Shown here piece by piece: positions 27,683 to 36,799 of a stretch of DNA of 64,000 bases. The stretch covers positions 306,936 through 370,935 of the forward strand of contig SVDY01000001.1 in the NCBI GenBank assembly GCA_015057665.1. Reading direction: 5' to 3'. The DNA comes from Lachnospiraceae bacterium (GTDB lineage Bacteria; Bacillota; Clostridia; Lachnospirales; Lachnospiraceae). Both the position numbers and the translations under genes were made by a program. Every line of letters begins with the position of its first letter. Within the stretch, counting starts at the first letter, position 1. The notes beneath the pieces are model-generated. The model was not told the origin of the DNA and did not search any database. It saw only the letters and a program-made list of their open reading frames with translations.

Positions 27683-29818
27683 ATGACCAACATGAGCCAT
27701 ATTAAAATAATAAAAAAAGATTTAACAAAGGAAGACTTTCATATTCAGAAAGTCATAGTTGCAGTAGGCAAATCCGCAGAACGCGCCCTCATTACTTTTA
27801 CCCAGGAAGAGCTGGATTTCATCTGCCGTTATGTAGAAGAAACCGTTCTTGCCATGGGCATGACTGAGATTCCCATTGCAAAGATGCACAACATTGTAGA
27901 GAGTGCGCTGGAGCGCACCAATCCTCATGTTGCCAAAAGCTACCGCGACTACCGCAATTACAAACAGGACTTTGTCCGGATGCTTGATGATGTTTATAAG
28001 AAAAGCCAGTCTATCATGTATATCGGCGACAAAGAGAACAGCAATACAGACAGTGCCCTTGTCTCTACAAAACGGAGTCTTATTTTTAATGAATTAAATA
28101 AGGAACTATATCAGAAGTTTTTCATGACTACGGAAGAAAAACAGGCGTGCCGGGACGGCTACCTCTATGTTCATGATATGTCTGCCAGACGGGATACCAT
28201 GAACTGCTGCCTCTTTGACGTCCAAAATGTGATGCAGGGCGGTTTCGAGATGGGCAATCTCTGGTATAACGAACCAAAGACTTTGGAAGTTGCCTTTGAT
28301 GTCATCGGCGATATTGTATTAAGTGCCGCAAGCCAGCAGTACGGCGGTTTTACCGTGCCAAACATTGAGAAAATTTTAGAGCCTTACGCCGAAAAATCTT
28401 ATCGGAAACAGATAGAAAAATACATGGGTCTTGGCATTTCCCTTGAAAAAGCCAAGGAAGAAGCCCTGAAAGACGTGAAATACGAATTCATGCAGGGATT
28501 TCAGGGATTGGAATACAAATTCAACAGTGTATCTTCCAGTCGCGGCGATTATCCTTTCATTACAGTAACTGCCGGTACCGGAACCGGTCGTTTTGCCAAA
28601 ATGGCCACCATTTCCATGCTGCAGGTAAGACGGACCGGCCAGGGAAAGAAGGACCAGAAAAAACCGGTCCTCTTCCCTAAGATTGTTTTCCTTTATGATA
28701 AGAATCTTCATGGTCCCGGCTGTGAACTGGAAGATGTGTTTGAAGAAGGTATTCTCTGTTCTTCCAAAACCATGTATCCGGACTGGCTCAGTTTGACCGG
28801 AGAAGGGTATGTATCCGATATGTACAAAAAATACGGCCAGATCGTCAGTCCTATGGGATGCCGGGCTTTTCTTTCCCCTTGGTACGTAAGAGGCGGAATG
28901 GAAGCTGCAGATGAACAGGATTACCCTGTATTTGTGGGCCGGTTCAATATCGGCGTTGTCAGCCTCCATCTTCCTATGATTTATGCAAAAGCCCAGCAGG
29001 AGAGCAGAGATTTCTACGAAGTATTGGATTATTATTTAAACCTGATTCGTAAGCTTCATATCCGCACCTATGCATATCTTGGCGAGATGAAAGCTTCCAC
29101 CAATCCTCTGGCATACTGTGAAGGCGGCTTCCTTGGAGGAAACCTGGGACTTCATGATAAAATCAAGCCTTTATTAAAAACTGCAACCGCTTCTTTTGGT
29201 ATTACGGCTCTTAATGAATTGCAGCAATTATATAATAAGAAATCTTTGGCGGAAGACGGTCAGTTTGCTCTGGAAGTTTTACAGTATATTAATGACAGAG
29301 TCAATGAATTTAAAAAAGAAGACGGTAACCTCTACGCCATTTACTCCACACCGGCAGAGAATCTCTGCGGTCTTCAGGTAAAACAGTTCCGCAAAAAATA
29401 CGGCATCATTGAAAATGTCTCTGACCGTGAATATGTAAGCAACGGATTCCACTGCCATGTCTGTGAAGATATTACACCGATCCAAAAACAGGATTTGGAA
29501 TACCGTTTCTGGAACCTTTCCAACGGCGGCAAAATTCAATACGTAAAATACCCCATTGACTATAACATGGAGGCCCTCCGCACCCTGGTCCGCCGGGCTA
29601 TGGAGATGGGATTTTATGAGGGTGTCAACCTTTCCCTTTCTTACTGCGACGACTGCGGGCATCAGGAACTGGAGATGGATGTCTGTCCAAAATGCGGCAG
29701 CAAAAATCTGACAAAAATTGACCGCATGAACGGATACCTCTCCTACTCTCGTGTCAAAGGAGATACTCGTTTAAATGATGCCAAAATGGCTGAAATCGCA
29801 GAAAGAAAAAGTATGTAG
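27683..29818 (+). CDS. nrdD: Anaerobic (class III) ribonucleoside-triphosphate reductase
   Basis: 711 residues from the ATG at 27683 (MTNMSHIKIIKKD) behind AAAGGA; an upstream in-frame ATG lacks a ribosome-binding site. Reduces NTPs to dNTPs with a glycyl radical under anoxia. An ATP-cone domain lies at about residues 5-95 (allosteric activity site), then the ten-stranded barrel, then a zinc ribbon CDDCG/CPKCGS, then the glycyl-radical loop RMNGY with the Gly at about residue 684. It is followed by its activase nrdG and by dut, so dNTP synthesis and dUTP removal are co-expressed. Confidence 0.97.
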   Translation: MTNMSHIKIIKKDLTKEDFHIQKVIVAVGKSAERALITFTQEELDFICRYVEETVLAMGMTEIPIAKMHNIVESALERTNPHVAKSYRDYRNYKQDFVRMLDDVYKKSQSIMYIGDKENSNTDSALVSTKRSLIFNELNKELYQKFFMTTEEKQACRDGYLYVHDMSARRDTMNCCLFDVQNVMQGGFEMGNLWYNEPKTLEVAFDVIGDIVLSAASQQYGGFTVPNIEKILEPYAEKSYRKQIEKYMGLGISLEKAKEEALKDVKYEFMQGFQGLEYKFNSVSSSRGDYPFITVTAGTGTGRFAKMATISMLQVRRTGQGKKDQKKPVLFPKIVFLYDKNLHGPGCELEDVFEEGILCSSKTMYPDWLSLTGEGYVSDMYKKYGQIVSPMGCRAFLSPWYVRGGMEAADEQDYPVFVGRFNIGVVSLHLPMIYAKAQQESRDFYEVLDYYLNLIRKLHIRTYAYLGEMKASTNPLAYCEGGFLGGNLGLHDKIKPLLKTATASFGITALNELQQLYNKKSLAEDGQFALEVLQYINDRVNEFKKEDGNLYAIYSTPAENLCGLQVKQFRKKYGIIENVSDREYVSNGFHCHVCEDITPIQKQDLEYRFWNLSNGGKIQYVKYPIDYNMEALRTLVRRAMEMGFYEGVNLSLSYCDDCGHQELEMDVCPKCGSKNLTKIDRMNGYLSYSRVKGDTRLNDAKMAEIAERKSM

Positions 29819-29841
29819 AAACCATACAGAAAGGAACTAGG

Positions 29842-30351
29842 ATGAACTATCACAACATTACAAAAGATGATATGCTAAACGGTGACGGTTTAAGGGTCGT
29901 CCTCTGGGTCTCCGGCTGTGCCCATGGATGCAAAGGATGCCATAACAGGATTACATGGGATCCGGACAGCGGTCTCCCTTTTGACAATGATGCCAAAGAA
30001 GAAATTTTTACAGAACTGGAAAAAGACTATATTTCCGGGCTCACTCTGAGCGGAGGGGATCCTCTGTTTCCCGGAAACCGCAGCTGTATTGAAAATCTTG
30101 TCCGTGAAGTAAAGGATCGTTTCCCGGACAAAACCATCTGGCTTTATACAGGATATGATTGGGAAACCATCAAAGATCTTCCCCTTCTTCAGTATATAGA
30201 TGTGCTGATAGACGGCAGATTTGTGGAAAGTCTAAGAGACAGTAAACTCCACTGGCGGGGAAGCAGCAACCAGCGGATTATTGATGTAAAGAACCAATCC
30301 ATTCTTTTCCGGACATCAAAGTCTTGCAATCAGGAGAATGATAAGACATAA
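29842..30351 (+). CDS. nrdG: Class III ribonucleotide reductase activating enzyme
   Basis: 169 residues. Radical SAM protein that installs the glycyl radical in NrdD. Cys26, Cys30 and Cys33 form CxxxCxxC (CAHGCKGC) for the 4Fe-4S cluster; GLTLSGGDPLFPGN is the SAM-binding GGE-like motif. It starts 23 bases after nrdD behind AAAGGAACTAGG. Confidence 0.95.
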   Translation: MNYHNITKDDMLNGDGLRVVLWVSGCAHGCKGCHNRITWDPDSGLPFDNDAKEEIFTELEKDYISGLTLSGGDPLFPGNRSCIENLVREVKDRFPDKTIWLYTGYDWETIKDLPLLQYIDVLIDGRFVESLRDSKLHWRGSSNQRIIDVKNQSILFRTSKSCNQENDKT

Positions 30352-30382
30352 TGATAGAAAACAATGCAAAGGAATAATCACT

Positions 30383-30829
30383 ATGAATGTAAAGATTAAA
30401 AGATTATATAAGGAAGCCTCCCTTCCTTCCAAAGGCAGTGAAAAAGCTGCAGCCTATGATGTATATGCCTGTATTACGGATGAAACAGGCTCTGTGACCA
30501 TCGAACCACACAAAACCGCCAAAATCGGTACCGGGCTTTCCATGGCTCCTCCGAAAGGTTTCTTTGTAGGAGTCTATGCAAGAAGCGGACTCTCCACAAA
30601 AGAAGGTCTTCGTCCGGCCAACTGCGTCGGTGTCTGCGACGAGGATTACCGCGGAGAATATATTGTCGCCCTGCACAACGATTCTGAAACCCCGCGCACG
30701 GTCAAACACGGAGACCGTATCGCTCAGATTATTTTACAAAAGCGCTATGACATGGATTTTGAAGAAGTTGAAGAATTGGATTCTACAGAACGTGGAGATG
30801 GAGGATTCGGTTCCACCGGAAAAAGATAA
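30383..30829 (+). CDS. dut: dUTP diphosphatase (trimeric dUTPase)
   Basis: 148 residues from the ATG at 30383 (MNVKIKRLYKEASLPSKG) behind AAAGGA; a longer frame overlapping nrdG is not favoured. All five dUTPase motifs can be seen: AAYDVYA, ARSGLSTKEG, CDEDYRGEY, HGDRIAQIIL and ERGDGGFGSTG. Hydrolyses dUTP to dUMP, keeping uracil out of DNA and feeding dTMP synthesis. Last gene of nrdD-nrdG-dut. Confidence 0.95.
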   Translation: MNVKIKRLYKEASLPSKGSEKAAAYDVYACITDETGSVTIEPHKTAKIGTGLSMAPPKGFFVGVYARSGLSTKEGLRPANCVGVCDEDYRGEYIVALHNDSETPRTVKHGDRIAQIILQKRYDMDFEEVEELDSTERGDGGFGSTGKR

Positions 30830-30842
30830 TAAAGATATCACT

Positions 30843-30868
30843 GTGTCTCCTTTCGGGGACACTTTTTC
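30843..30868 (+). terminator. Terminator of nrdD-nrdG-dut
   Basis: GTGTCTCC and GGGGACAC form a perfect stem around TTTC, followed by TTTTT. Confidence 0.92.
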
Positions 30869-30974
30869 TTGCATTCAGTTGGAAAATATAGGAAAATATT
30901 ATTGTGGATTGTTATTTTTGTGAATTATAATTTTATAATTGTAATTATATATAGAAAGGAATTGATATTCATTT

Positions 30975-31727
30975 ATGAAACGCGAACGTTCCCATCATTT
31001 TGTGTTCTCCTTATTAAAACACCTCTCCTCCGCCCTCTATCCGCCCCGTTGCCCCATCTGCGAAAAAATACCGCCAAAAGGCTTTTTCATCTGCTCTTCC
31101 TGTTATGCTTCTATCTCCTTCGTTCAACAACCTTTTTGCTATTCCTGCGGAAAACCTTTAGAAACGAAGGAACAGGAACTCTGCTTTGACTGCTGCCGGA
31201 CTCCCAAAAGTTTCACCCGGGGATTCTCACTGGCAGTGTACAACGAAATTACGAAACCTTCTCTTTCCGCAATCAAATACAAAAACCGCCGCCAGCATCT
31301 GAATTTTTATATCCAGGAGACGATAACTGTATATGGACCGCTCTTTCATTCTCTTCATCTGGATGCGGTTCTTTCCATTCCCATCCACCCGAAACGCATG
31401 AAAAAAAGAGGCTTTAATCAAGCCTCTCTCTTTGCATCTGCAATGGGAAAACATCTAAACGTTCCCTTTTATGATTCTGTTATTATCCGCACCATCAACA
31501 CGCTTCCTCAGAAAGCCCTTTCTCCCGAAAAACGTCTTGAGAATCTTCAAAGAGCCTTCTCTTTACATCCGGAATTAAAGGACAGTTTTCTACCTTTTCA
31601 GAGAGTTCTTCTCATAGATGATATCTACACTACCGGTGCCACCATGGAAGCAGTTACACGGCTTCTGAAGCAGGCCGGTGTCTCAGAAGTCTACATCTTC
31701 TCCATCTGTATCGGAAAAGGATGTTAA
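30975..31727 (+). CDS. comF: ComF family phosphoribosyltransferase-like protein
   Basis: 250 residues. An N-terminal zinc-finger-like region with four CxxC-type pairs (CPIC, CSSC, CYSC, CFDCC) and a C-terminal PRPP-type domain with VLLIDDIYTTGATMEAV. In Bacillus, ComFC acts in uptake of single-stranded DNA during transformation; no comFA homologue is adjacent here. Its stop touches the stop of the convergent cdaR gene with no gap, so the two 3' ends must overlap in RNA. Confidence 0.9.
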   Translation: MKRERSHHFVFSLLKHLSSALYPPRCPICEKIPPKGFFICSSCYASISFVQQPFCYSCGKPLETKEQELCFDCCRTPKSFTRGFSLAVYNEITKPSLSAIKYKNRRQHLNFYIQETITVYGPLFHSLHLDAVLSIPIHPKRMKKRGFNQASLFASAMGKHLNVPFYDSVIIRTINTLPQKALSPEKRLENLQRAFSLHPELKDSFLPFQRVLLIDDIYTTGATMEAVTRLLKQAGVSEVYIFSICIGKGC

Positions 31728-32945
31728 CTACTGGACTTTAATTTCTGCCGAGATCGTTGTGGATACGGTTACGCCGTCCGGATTAATCAGATGAATCGGT
31801 ACATTACCGGCGGCAGCATTACCCAATTCCTTAATATCAATGTAAGGCTGCAAAGATGCACCGCTCACATTACCCAGTTTACTTCTGAATGTACTGATCT
31901 CCACTTCGTAGATTTCCTTGTCAAAGGTGACTTTTTTCCCTTCCGGAAGATTTTTGATCTCAATATCCTCTTTGTTCAATTTCACCTGATCGGCCACACG
32001 GGGTTCTATCACCGCCTTAGCCACAACATCAATCGTATCCTCCTGGAGCATAACACCCTGAGGAAGAACAGAAGAATCCAAAGAAATCGTCTTCTCTACG
32101 TTGGAGCTGGCATTTGCCACCGGAAGAGCTTCCATATTCAGCTCTGTGATTCTGTTAATCATTTCATCTGTAGCTGCAATTACTACTGTCTTTGGTTCAT
32201 AATCAAAAGCGGAAATTCCATATCCGGCAGCCGGTGTTCCTTCCGTCTTCCATATTACCGGGATTTCCTTTGTCTTCCATAGATCGATTAAGACATTGAC
32301 AAGCTTGGTATCACAATCGATTCTGCTAGATTCTACCTCGTCTCCGTTACGGTCATAAAACTTGACAGACTGTCTTGCGTTAATATCTTCCATCGCATTA
32401 TTCACATTCACAACCACACGGATCTCTTTCAGGCGGTGAATCATGCTCTCAGATCCGGCAACCTCAACCATATTTGGAGAGGAAGTTTTCGTTCCGATGT
32501 CATATCCCTCGCCTACGACACCTTCTGTTTCGACTACCACCGGAAGCATGGCTTCCACACGGTTCTCGATATTCACTTTCAGTGTATTCACAATTCCAAG
32601 AGTAATATCCACATCGCTTGAGTATCGGGAAACCGTGACATCGATGGGAACAGAATTAACAAGAGACAATTTCTCCAAATCCGCTTCCGCTCTGAAATCA
32701 CTCTCTTTTAACTTATTTAATACACTGGTTTTTCCTCTTACCGTAAAGGTTACATTCTCACCTTCCGTAATCTCATAGGCTTTATCATTGCTCTTTAATA
32801 CATCTCCATTGACAATCTGTACCGGAATAGTGTAAGTATCGATGGTCACCGGATCATCAATATTCCCAATCACATACCAGAGAGCAATAGCAAGAACTAA
32901 GGAGAGAATCTTAAGCCCCGTATTATTCTTCAGATTTATCTTCAT
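31728..32945 (-). CDS. cdaR: CdaR, YbbR-domain regulator of c-di-AMP synthase
   Basis: 405 residues. One N-terminal membrane segment (TGLKILSLVLAIALWYVIG), then extracytoplasmic YbbR repeats of about 80 residues each, four recognisable by recurring VxVxGxxSxLxxL-type segments. CdaR binds and modulates CdaA in the membrane. The start ATG overlaps the end of cdaA by 23 bases, so the two are translationally coupled. Confidence 0.92.
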   Translation of the reverse strand: MKINLKNNTGLKILSLVLAIALWYVIGNIDDPVTIDTYTIPVQIVNGDVLKSNDKAYEITEGENVTFTVRGKTSVLNKLKESDFRAEADLEKLSLVNSVPIDVTVSRYSSDVDITLGIVNTLKVNIENRVEAMLPVVVETEGVVGEGYDIGTKTSSPNMVEVAGSESMIHRLKEIRVVVNVNNAMEDINARQSVKFYDRNGDEVESSRIDCDTKLVNVLIDLWKTKEIPVIWKTEGTPAAGYGISAFDYEPKTVVIAATDEMINRITELNMEALPVANASSNVEKTISLDSSVLPQGVMLQEDTIDVVAKAVIEPRVADQVKLNKEDIEIKNLPEGKKVTFDKEIYEVEISTFRSKLGNVSGASLQPYIDIKELGNAAAGNVPIHLINPDGVTVSTTISAEIKVQ

Positions 32946-33804
32946 TTGCCCTTAATCCTTTCCAGAGTTTTATCCTTGCCTTTTCTGTATCTTTTGGTGA
33001 GAACGCTCTCAACAGAATTCCCTTTATGTCATCTATTGTCAGGTTACGGATCAGCCTTCTGTCATAAGCCAGAGAAATTGCTCCTGTCTCCTCAGACACT
33101 ACTATAGTATAGGAATCTGTCACTTCACTAATCCCCACTGCTGCTCTGTGACGTGTACCAAGTTCTTTGCTTAGATCCTGGCTGGCAGTCAGGGGCAGAT
33201 AACAGGTTGCTGCTACAATTCTGTTGCCTCTGATAATAACCGCACCATCATGAAGAGGAGTATTGTGTTCAAAAATATTGACAAGAAGCTGGGAACTCAC
33301 TTTGCCATCAATAAGAATCCCTGTTTTCTCATAATCCTGAAGAGAGATTCCTCTCTCAATCACAATAAGTGCTCCTGTCTTTGTTCTGCTCATCTCTGTG
33401 GCCGCTCTTCCTATCTCTGTGATAACCTGTTCGTCAAAAAGCTCCGTTCCCTCTGTGGTATCAAAAGTAAAGAGGCTGGCAATAAAATTACCTTTTCCCA
33501 GTTCTTCCAAAGCCCTTCGAAGTTCTGGCTGAAATATAATCAGTGCAGCCGTAATACCAAAGGTCAGAGAGTTTTGTAACAACCAGAGAATGGCATCAAA
33601 ATGAAGGATCGATGCGAGTACGGTAAAGCCGACCAGCACTACAATCCCTTTAATGATCGTTCCTGCCTTTGATCCCCGGAACCAGCCGATAATCTTGTAA
33701 ATCAGAAAAGCAATCAGAAAAATCTCGATAATGTCGGATATTCCAAAGCTTGGGAACGCAAATCTGGTACTATATTCTTTTAAAATTGCTAAAATACCTT
33801 CCAC
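32923..33804 (-). CDS. cdaA: CdaA, membrane diadenylate cyclase
   Basis: 293 residues from a GTG at 33802-33804 (reading MEGILAILKEYSTRF). Three N-terminal membrane segments and then the DAC domain with the catalytic HDGAVIIRGNRI and GTRHRAAVGISE motifs. Condenses two ATP into c-di-AMP, which controls potassium and osmolyte transport and cell-wall homeostasis. The cdaA-cdaR order is standard; glmM, usually third, is not here. Confidence 0.96.
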   Translation of the reverse strand: MEGILAILKEYSTRFAFPSFGISDIIEIFLIAFLIYKIIGWFRGSKAGTIIKGIVVLVGFTVLASILHFDAILWLLQNSLTFGITAALIIFQPELRRALEELGKGNFIASLFTFDTTEGTELFDEQVITEIGRAATEMSRTKTGALIVIERGISLQDYEKTGILIDGKVSSQLLVNIFEHNTPLHDGAVIIRGNRIVAATCYLPLTASQDLSKELGTRHRAAVGISEVTDSYTIVVSEETGAISLAYDRRLIRNLTIDDIKGILLRAFSPKDTEKARIKLWKGLRANEDKSEE

Positions 33805-33840
33805 ACAAACACCTTCCTGATTACAGCTTACTTACTTCGC

Positions 33841-34872
33841 TCATATCTTTTTTTCTTTATTATCATCTTTATTATCATCTTTGCTGTCATCTTTATTGTC
33901 CTGTTCCGGTTCTTCTTTCCCTTTCTCAGACAGTTTCTTCTTTGCCTCGTCAAGCAGGGCAAAGTCTTCCACGATCACATTCACCTTTGGAACAGCCTTT
34001 ACGTAATAATAATAATCATCGTCCTCAAACTCCAAATATTCCACACCGCTGTAATCTATAATGCAGCGAAGAAACTGGAACAAACAGGTCATACACATGG
34101 CAAGAGGAATGGTCCAGATAAATTCCATATGGGCGATTTCCACTTCAAACATAATACTGCCGGCAAAATAGGCAACAAGTCCTGCAATGCCGCCTGAGGC
34201 ACATCCGATATACCAGGAATATTCAAAAGACTGATGACAGAGAATATATGTAACAACAGCCGCAATAACACATGCTGTCAAAATTAACAGAAGTTCCTTA
34301 TCTGCCGCAAATGCTGCCATGACGGACTGAACCGCAAGAATATATTCATCAGCAGCCGGTGCGGACAAAAGGGCTGAAAGATTACTGCTGTATGACCCAA
34401 GGAAATAAAAAACAATACCAAACATCATTGCACCAATGCCGAATATATTAGAAAACATTCCCACAAGAAGAGGCATTAAAAACGGAATCTTAATGACAAA
34501 CAAAAACGGGGTAAAAGCAATAATCAGTCCCGCATTCGGAAGAACTCTGCATACAAACACCCAGGATATAAATACGATAACCACAAAAAAGACTGCAATA
34601 TCCCAGGAAATATGCCATAAATGCACCGCTGTAACAAAGCTGGCTGCTGCATAGATGTATTTGACCGGAGATACGGTACAGACAGCTGCCAGTCCAACAG
34701 CAACAGCCACCATCATTTTGTCTGTGCTGTTGTATAAAGAATTCAGAGAAAGAAGCAGCAATAAAGTACCAAAGCCTTTCACCATCAACGTGATAATCCG
34801 GTTATGTTTTTTATATACCTCATGAAGATCTTTTCTCAATTTTAAAATTGATAAAATCATTTTATTGTCCAT
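33841..34872 (-). CDS. Polytopic membrane protein of unknown function
   Basis: 343 residues from the ATG at 34870-34872 (MDNKMILSILKLRKD), overlapping the end of the upstream gene by 11 bases. About eight to ten hydrophobic segments from residue 30 to 275, then a cytosolic tail ending in a low-complexity Asp/Lys/Asn-rich run (repeats of DNKDD). A tyrosine run (DDDYYYYVKAVPKV) precedes the tail. I do not recognise a family with confidence. It is coupled to the 34862-35299 gene and lies just upstream of cdaA-cdaR on the same strand, 36 bases apart, so it may share their transcript. Confidence 0.6.
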   Translation of the reverse strand: MDNKMILSILKLRKDLHEVYKKHNRIITLMVKGFGTLLLLLSLNSLYNSTDKMMVAVAVGLAAVCTVSPVKYIYAAASFVTAVHLWHISWDIAVFFVVIVFISWVFVCRVLPNAGLIIAFTPFLFVIKIPFLMPLLVGMFSNIFGIGAMMFGIVFYFLGSYSSNLSALLSAPAADEYILAVQSVMAAFAADKELLLILTACVIAAVVTYILCHQSFEYSWYIGCASGGIAGLVAYFAGSIMFEVEIAHMEFIWTIPLAMCMTCLFQFLRCIIDYSGVEYLEFEDDDYYYYVKAVPKVNVIVEDFALLDEAKKKLSEKGKEEPEQDNKDDSKDDNKDDNKEKKI

Positions 34873-35299
34873 TACGCCATTCACCTTTCTCGAAATCTCT
34901 CTGCTGTTTATCCTCTATCATATAGTGCTTCTTCAACTTTTTGATTCCTCTCTGATATCTTCTTATACGTGGAACCATGTGATTATATTCTTCCCTGCAC
35001 TGCCTGTAAGAAAGATACATATAAAGAAAAAGAATCAGTGCAAAACTGCCGCCTGCTATAGCAAACAATCTTCCATAATCAAGCACGTCAAAGTTCTGGA
35101 TCAGGGTGTTCAGGTTCCACACCAGGATGATCCCTATCACTGCAATCACTGCAAGTGTTACAAAAACAGCTGTTTTCAACCCTTGAAACCGGATATAATC
35201 TCCACGGTCATAAGAATACGTGATGAAATCCTTTTTTCCTTTTTTCTTTTCGTACAGCGCAAGCTGCGTCATGGTCTTTAACTTGTCCTGATCTATCAT
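34862..35299 (-). CDS. Small membrane protein of unknown function, coupled to the next gene
   Basis: 145 residues from the ATG at 35297-35299 (MIDQDKLKTMTQLALY), chosen for the AGAAGGTGA ribosome-binding site. A longer frame reaches upstream but lacks one. Two membrane segments (about residues 42-65 and 75-100) are flanked by very basic sequence (YEKKKGKKDF; RRYQRGIKKLKKHYM). It overlaps the following membrane-protein gene by 11 bases. No family recognised. Confidence 0.6.
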   Translation of the reverse strand: MIDQDKLKTMTQLALYEKKKGKKDFITYSYDRGDYIRFQGLKTAVFVTLAVIAVIGIILVWNLNTLIQNFDVLDYGRLFAIAGGSFALILFLYMYLSYRQCREEYNHMVPRIRRYQRGIKKLKKHYMIEDKQQRDFEKGEWRNGQ

Positions 35300-35556
35300 A
35301 TCGGTCACCTTCTTCTCATTCTCAGATTCTTTTATCAACACTTGTGCAAGACTGTCCGCCATACTGTTCTTAGGGCAGACTCCCCCAAGGATGATATACT
35401 TAGTAAATAGTATAACAAAAAACAAAATACCATGCAAGCAGAGAGCTTTGTTTTGCTTATTTTTCCTCTTTATAGTATAATACCTGTAAATCAAGAATAC
35501 TATGTACGCTATTCATACGACCATTTATAGAATCCCCGAAAAGAGGTGACTGACAA

Positions 35557-36744
35557 ATGAATACAAATCCATCCGATTTCGACGAAATCTACAAAGACGA
35601 AATCCCTCCCGCAACCGCAAACACAGAGATAGACACAGACAAAAAATGTCCTTCCTGCGGCGGCACCATGGATTATAATCCGGCTATGAATAACATGACC
35701 TGCCCTTACTGCGGCTATGAGGAAGCAATCCAGGTCACTAACGAATCTTTTGTTGCCGAAGAACTTGACTTTAATCAGGCGGAGAACGACGAAGCCTGTG
35801 ACTGGGGCACTGCTACCAGAACCGTAATCTGTAAAGCATGCGGTGCAGAGACCGTGTATGATTTTAATCATATTGCCAGCGAATGCCCTTACTGCGGTTC
35901 CAATCAGATTATGGAACAGGAAACCCAGGTTAATGTTATGGCCCCTGGCGGCGTTGTTCCATTCCAGCTGGATGCAAAGGCTGCTGCAGGCCGATTCAAA
36001 TCATGGATCAAAGGACAGTTCTTCTGTCCAAAGCAGGCCAAGGAAAGTGCCAAACCCAAATCCTTCACCGGCATGTATCTGCCATTTTGGACCTTTGACA
36101 GCCAAACCTCCAGTTCTTATACAGGCCAGTACGGCATTACCAGACATCGAAGGACCAGAGACGGCAAAACCGTGGCTGAGACTCAGTGGCACCATACAAG
36201 CGGTCATTATTCCCTGTTTTTAGACGATGTTCTTGTCTGCGGCTCTACAAGGCAGAACGAACAGATGCTCCGCCAGATTGAACCTTTCGACACAGGCAAA
36301 GTTGTGGAATACAAACCGGAGTATCTTGCCGGCTTTACGGCAGAACGCTACACCATCAAGGTGAAGGCAGCCTGGGAGACAGCCAAAGACAAGATTGCAT
36401 CTATTTTAAAAAGGAACATAGAATCAAAAATCGAGCGGGAACACGGTACAAGCCAGACCCGTTTTGTCCAGGTCAATACAACCCACCGCAATGTTACATA
36501 CAAATATATTCTTCTTCCTGTCTGGATTTCCTCTTTTAAATACAACGGAAAAGTCTATCATTTTATGATAAACGGACAGACAGGGAAAGTAAGCGGCCAG
36601 GCTCCAATCTCCTGGTTAAAGGTGCTTCTGACTGCGGCAGCACTGATTGCATTCTTCCTTCTTATTCATACTATGATGAATGCAGATGCAGCAGTGACTG
36701 CACATGCACAGGAACTGAGCCGGATCTTATTCACTCTGATTTAA
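35557..36744 (+). CDS. Zinc-ribbon membrane protein (partner of SPFH protein)
   Basis: 395 residues. Two N-terminal zinc ribbons: CPSCGG/CPYCGY and CKACGA/CPYCGS, the TFIIB-like type. A conserved middle follows with VVPFQLDAKAAAGRFKSW and YLPFWTFD, then one C-terminal membrane segment (WLKVLLTAAALIAFFLLI). Such proteins are widespread in Clostridia next to SPFH genes, as here (55 bases apart). The biochemical role is unknown; a membrane-domain or stress-scaffold role is inference from the SPFH link. Confidence 0.75.
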   Translation: MNTNPSDFDEIYKDEIPPATANTEIDTDKKCPSCGGTMDYNPAMNNMTCPYCGYEEAIQVTNESFVAEELDFNQAENDEACDWGTATRTVICKACGAETVYDFNHIASECPYCGSNQIMEQETQVNVMAPGGVVPFQLDAKAAAGRFKSWIKGQFFCPKQAKESAKPKSFTGMYLPFWTFDSQTSSSYTGQYGITRHRRTRDGKTVAETQWHHTSGHYSLFLDDVLVCGSTRQNEQMLRQIEPFDTGKVVEYKPEYLAGFTAERYTIKVKAAWETAKDKIASILKRNIESKIEREHGTSQTRFVQVNTTHRNVTYKYILLPVWISSFKYNGKVYHFMINGQTGKVSGQAPISWLKVLLTAAALIAFFLLIHTMMNADAAVTAHAQELSRILFTLI

Positions 36745-36799
36745 CCATCATTTATCTGATTTAATCAATTCATTTTTTACAATAAAGGAGACTATCATT

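Noticed and set aside
28376..28969. 197-residue frame antisense to nrdD
   Set aside because: Shadow of a strongly conserved gene; no family resemblance and no promoter.
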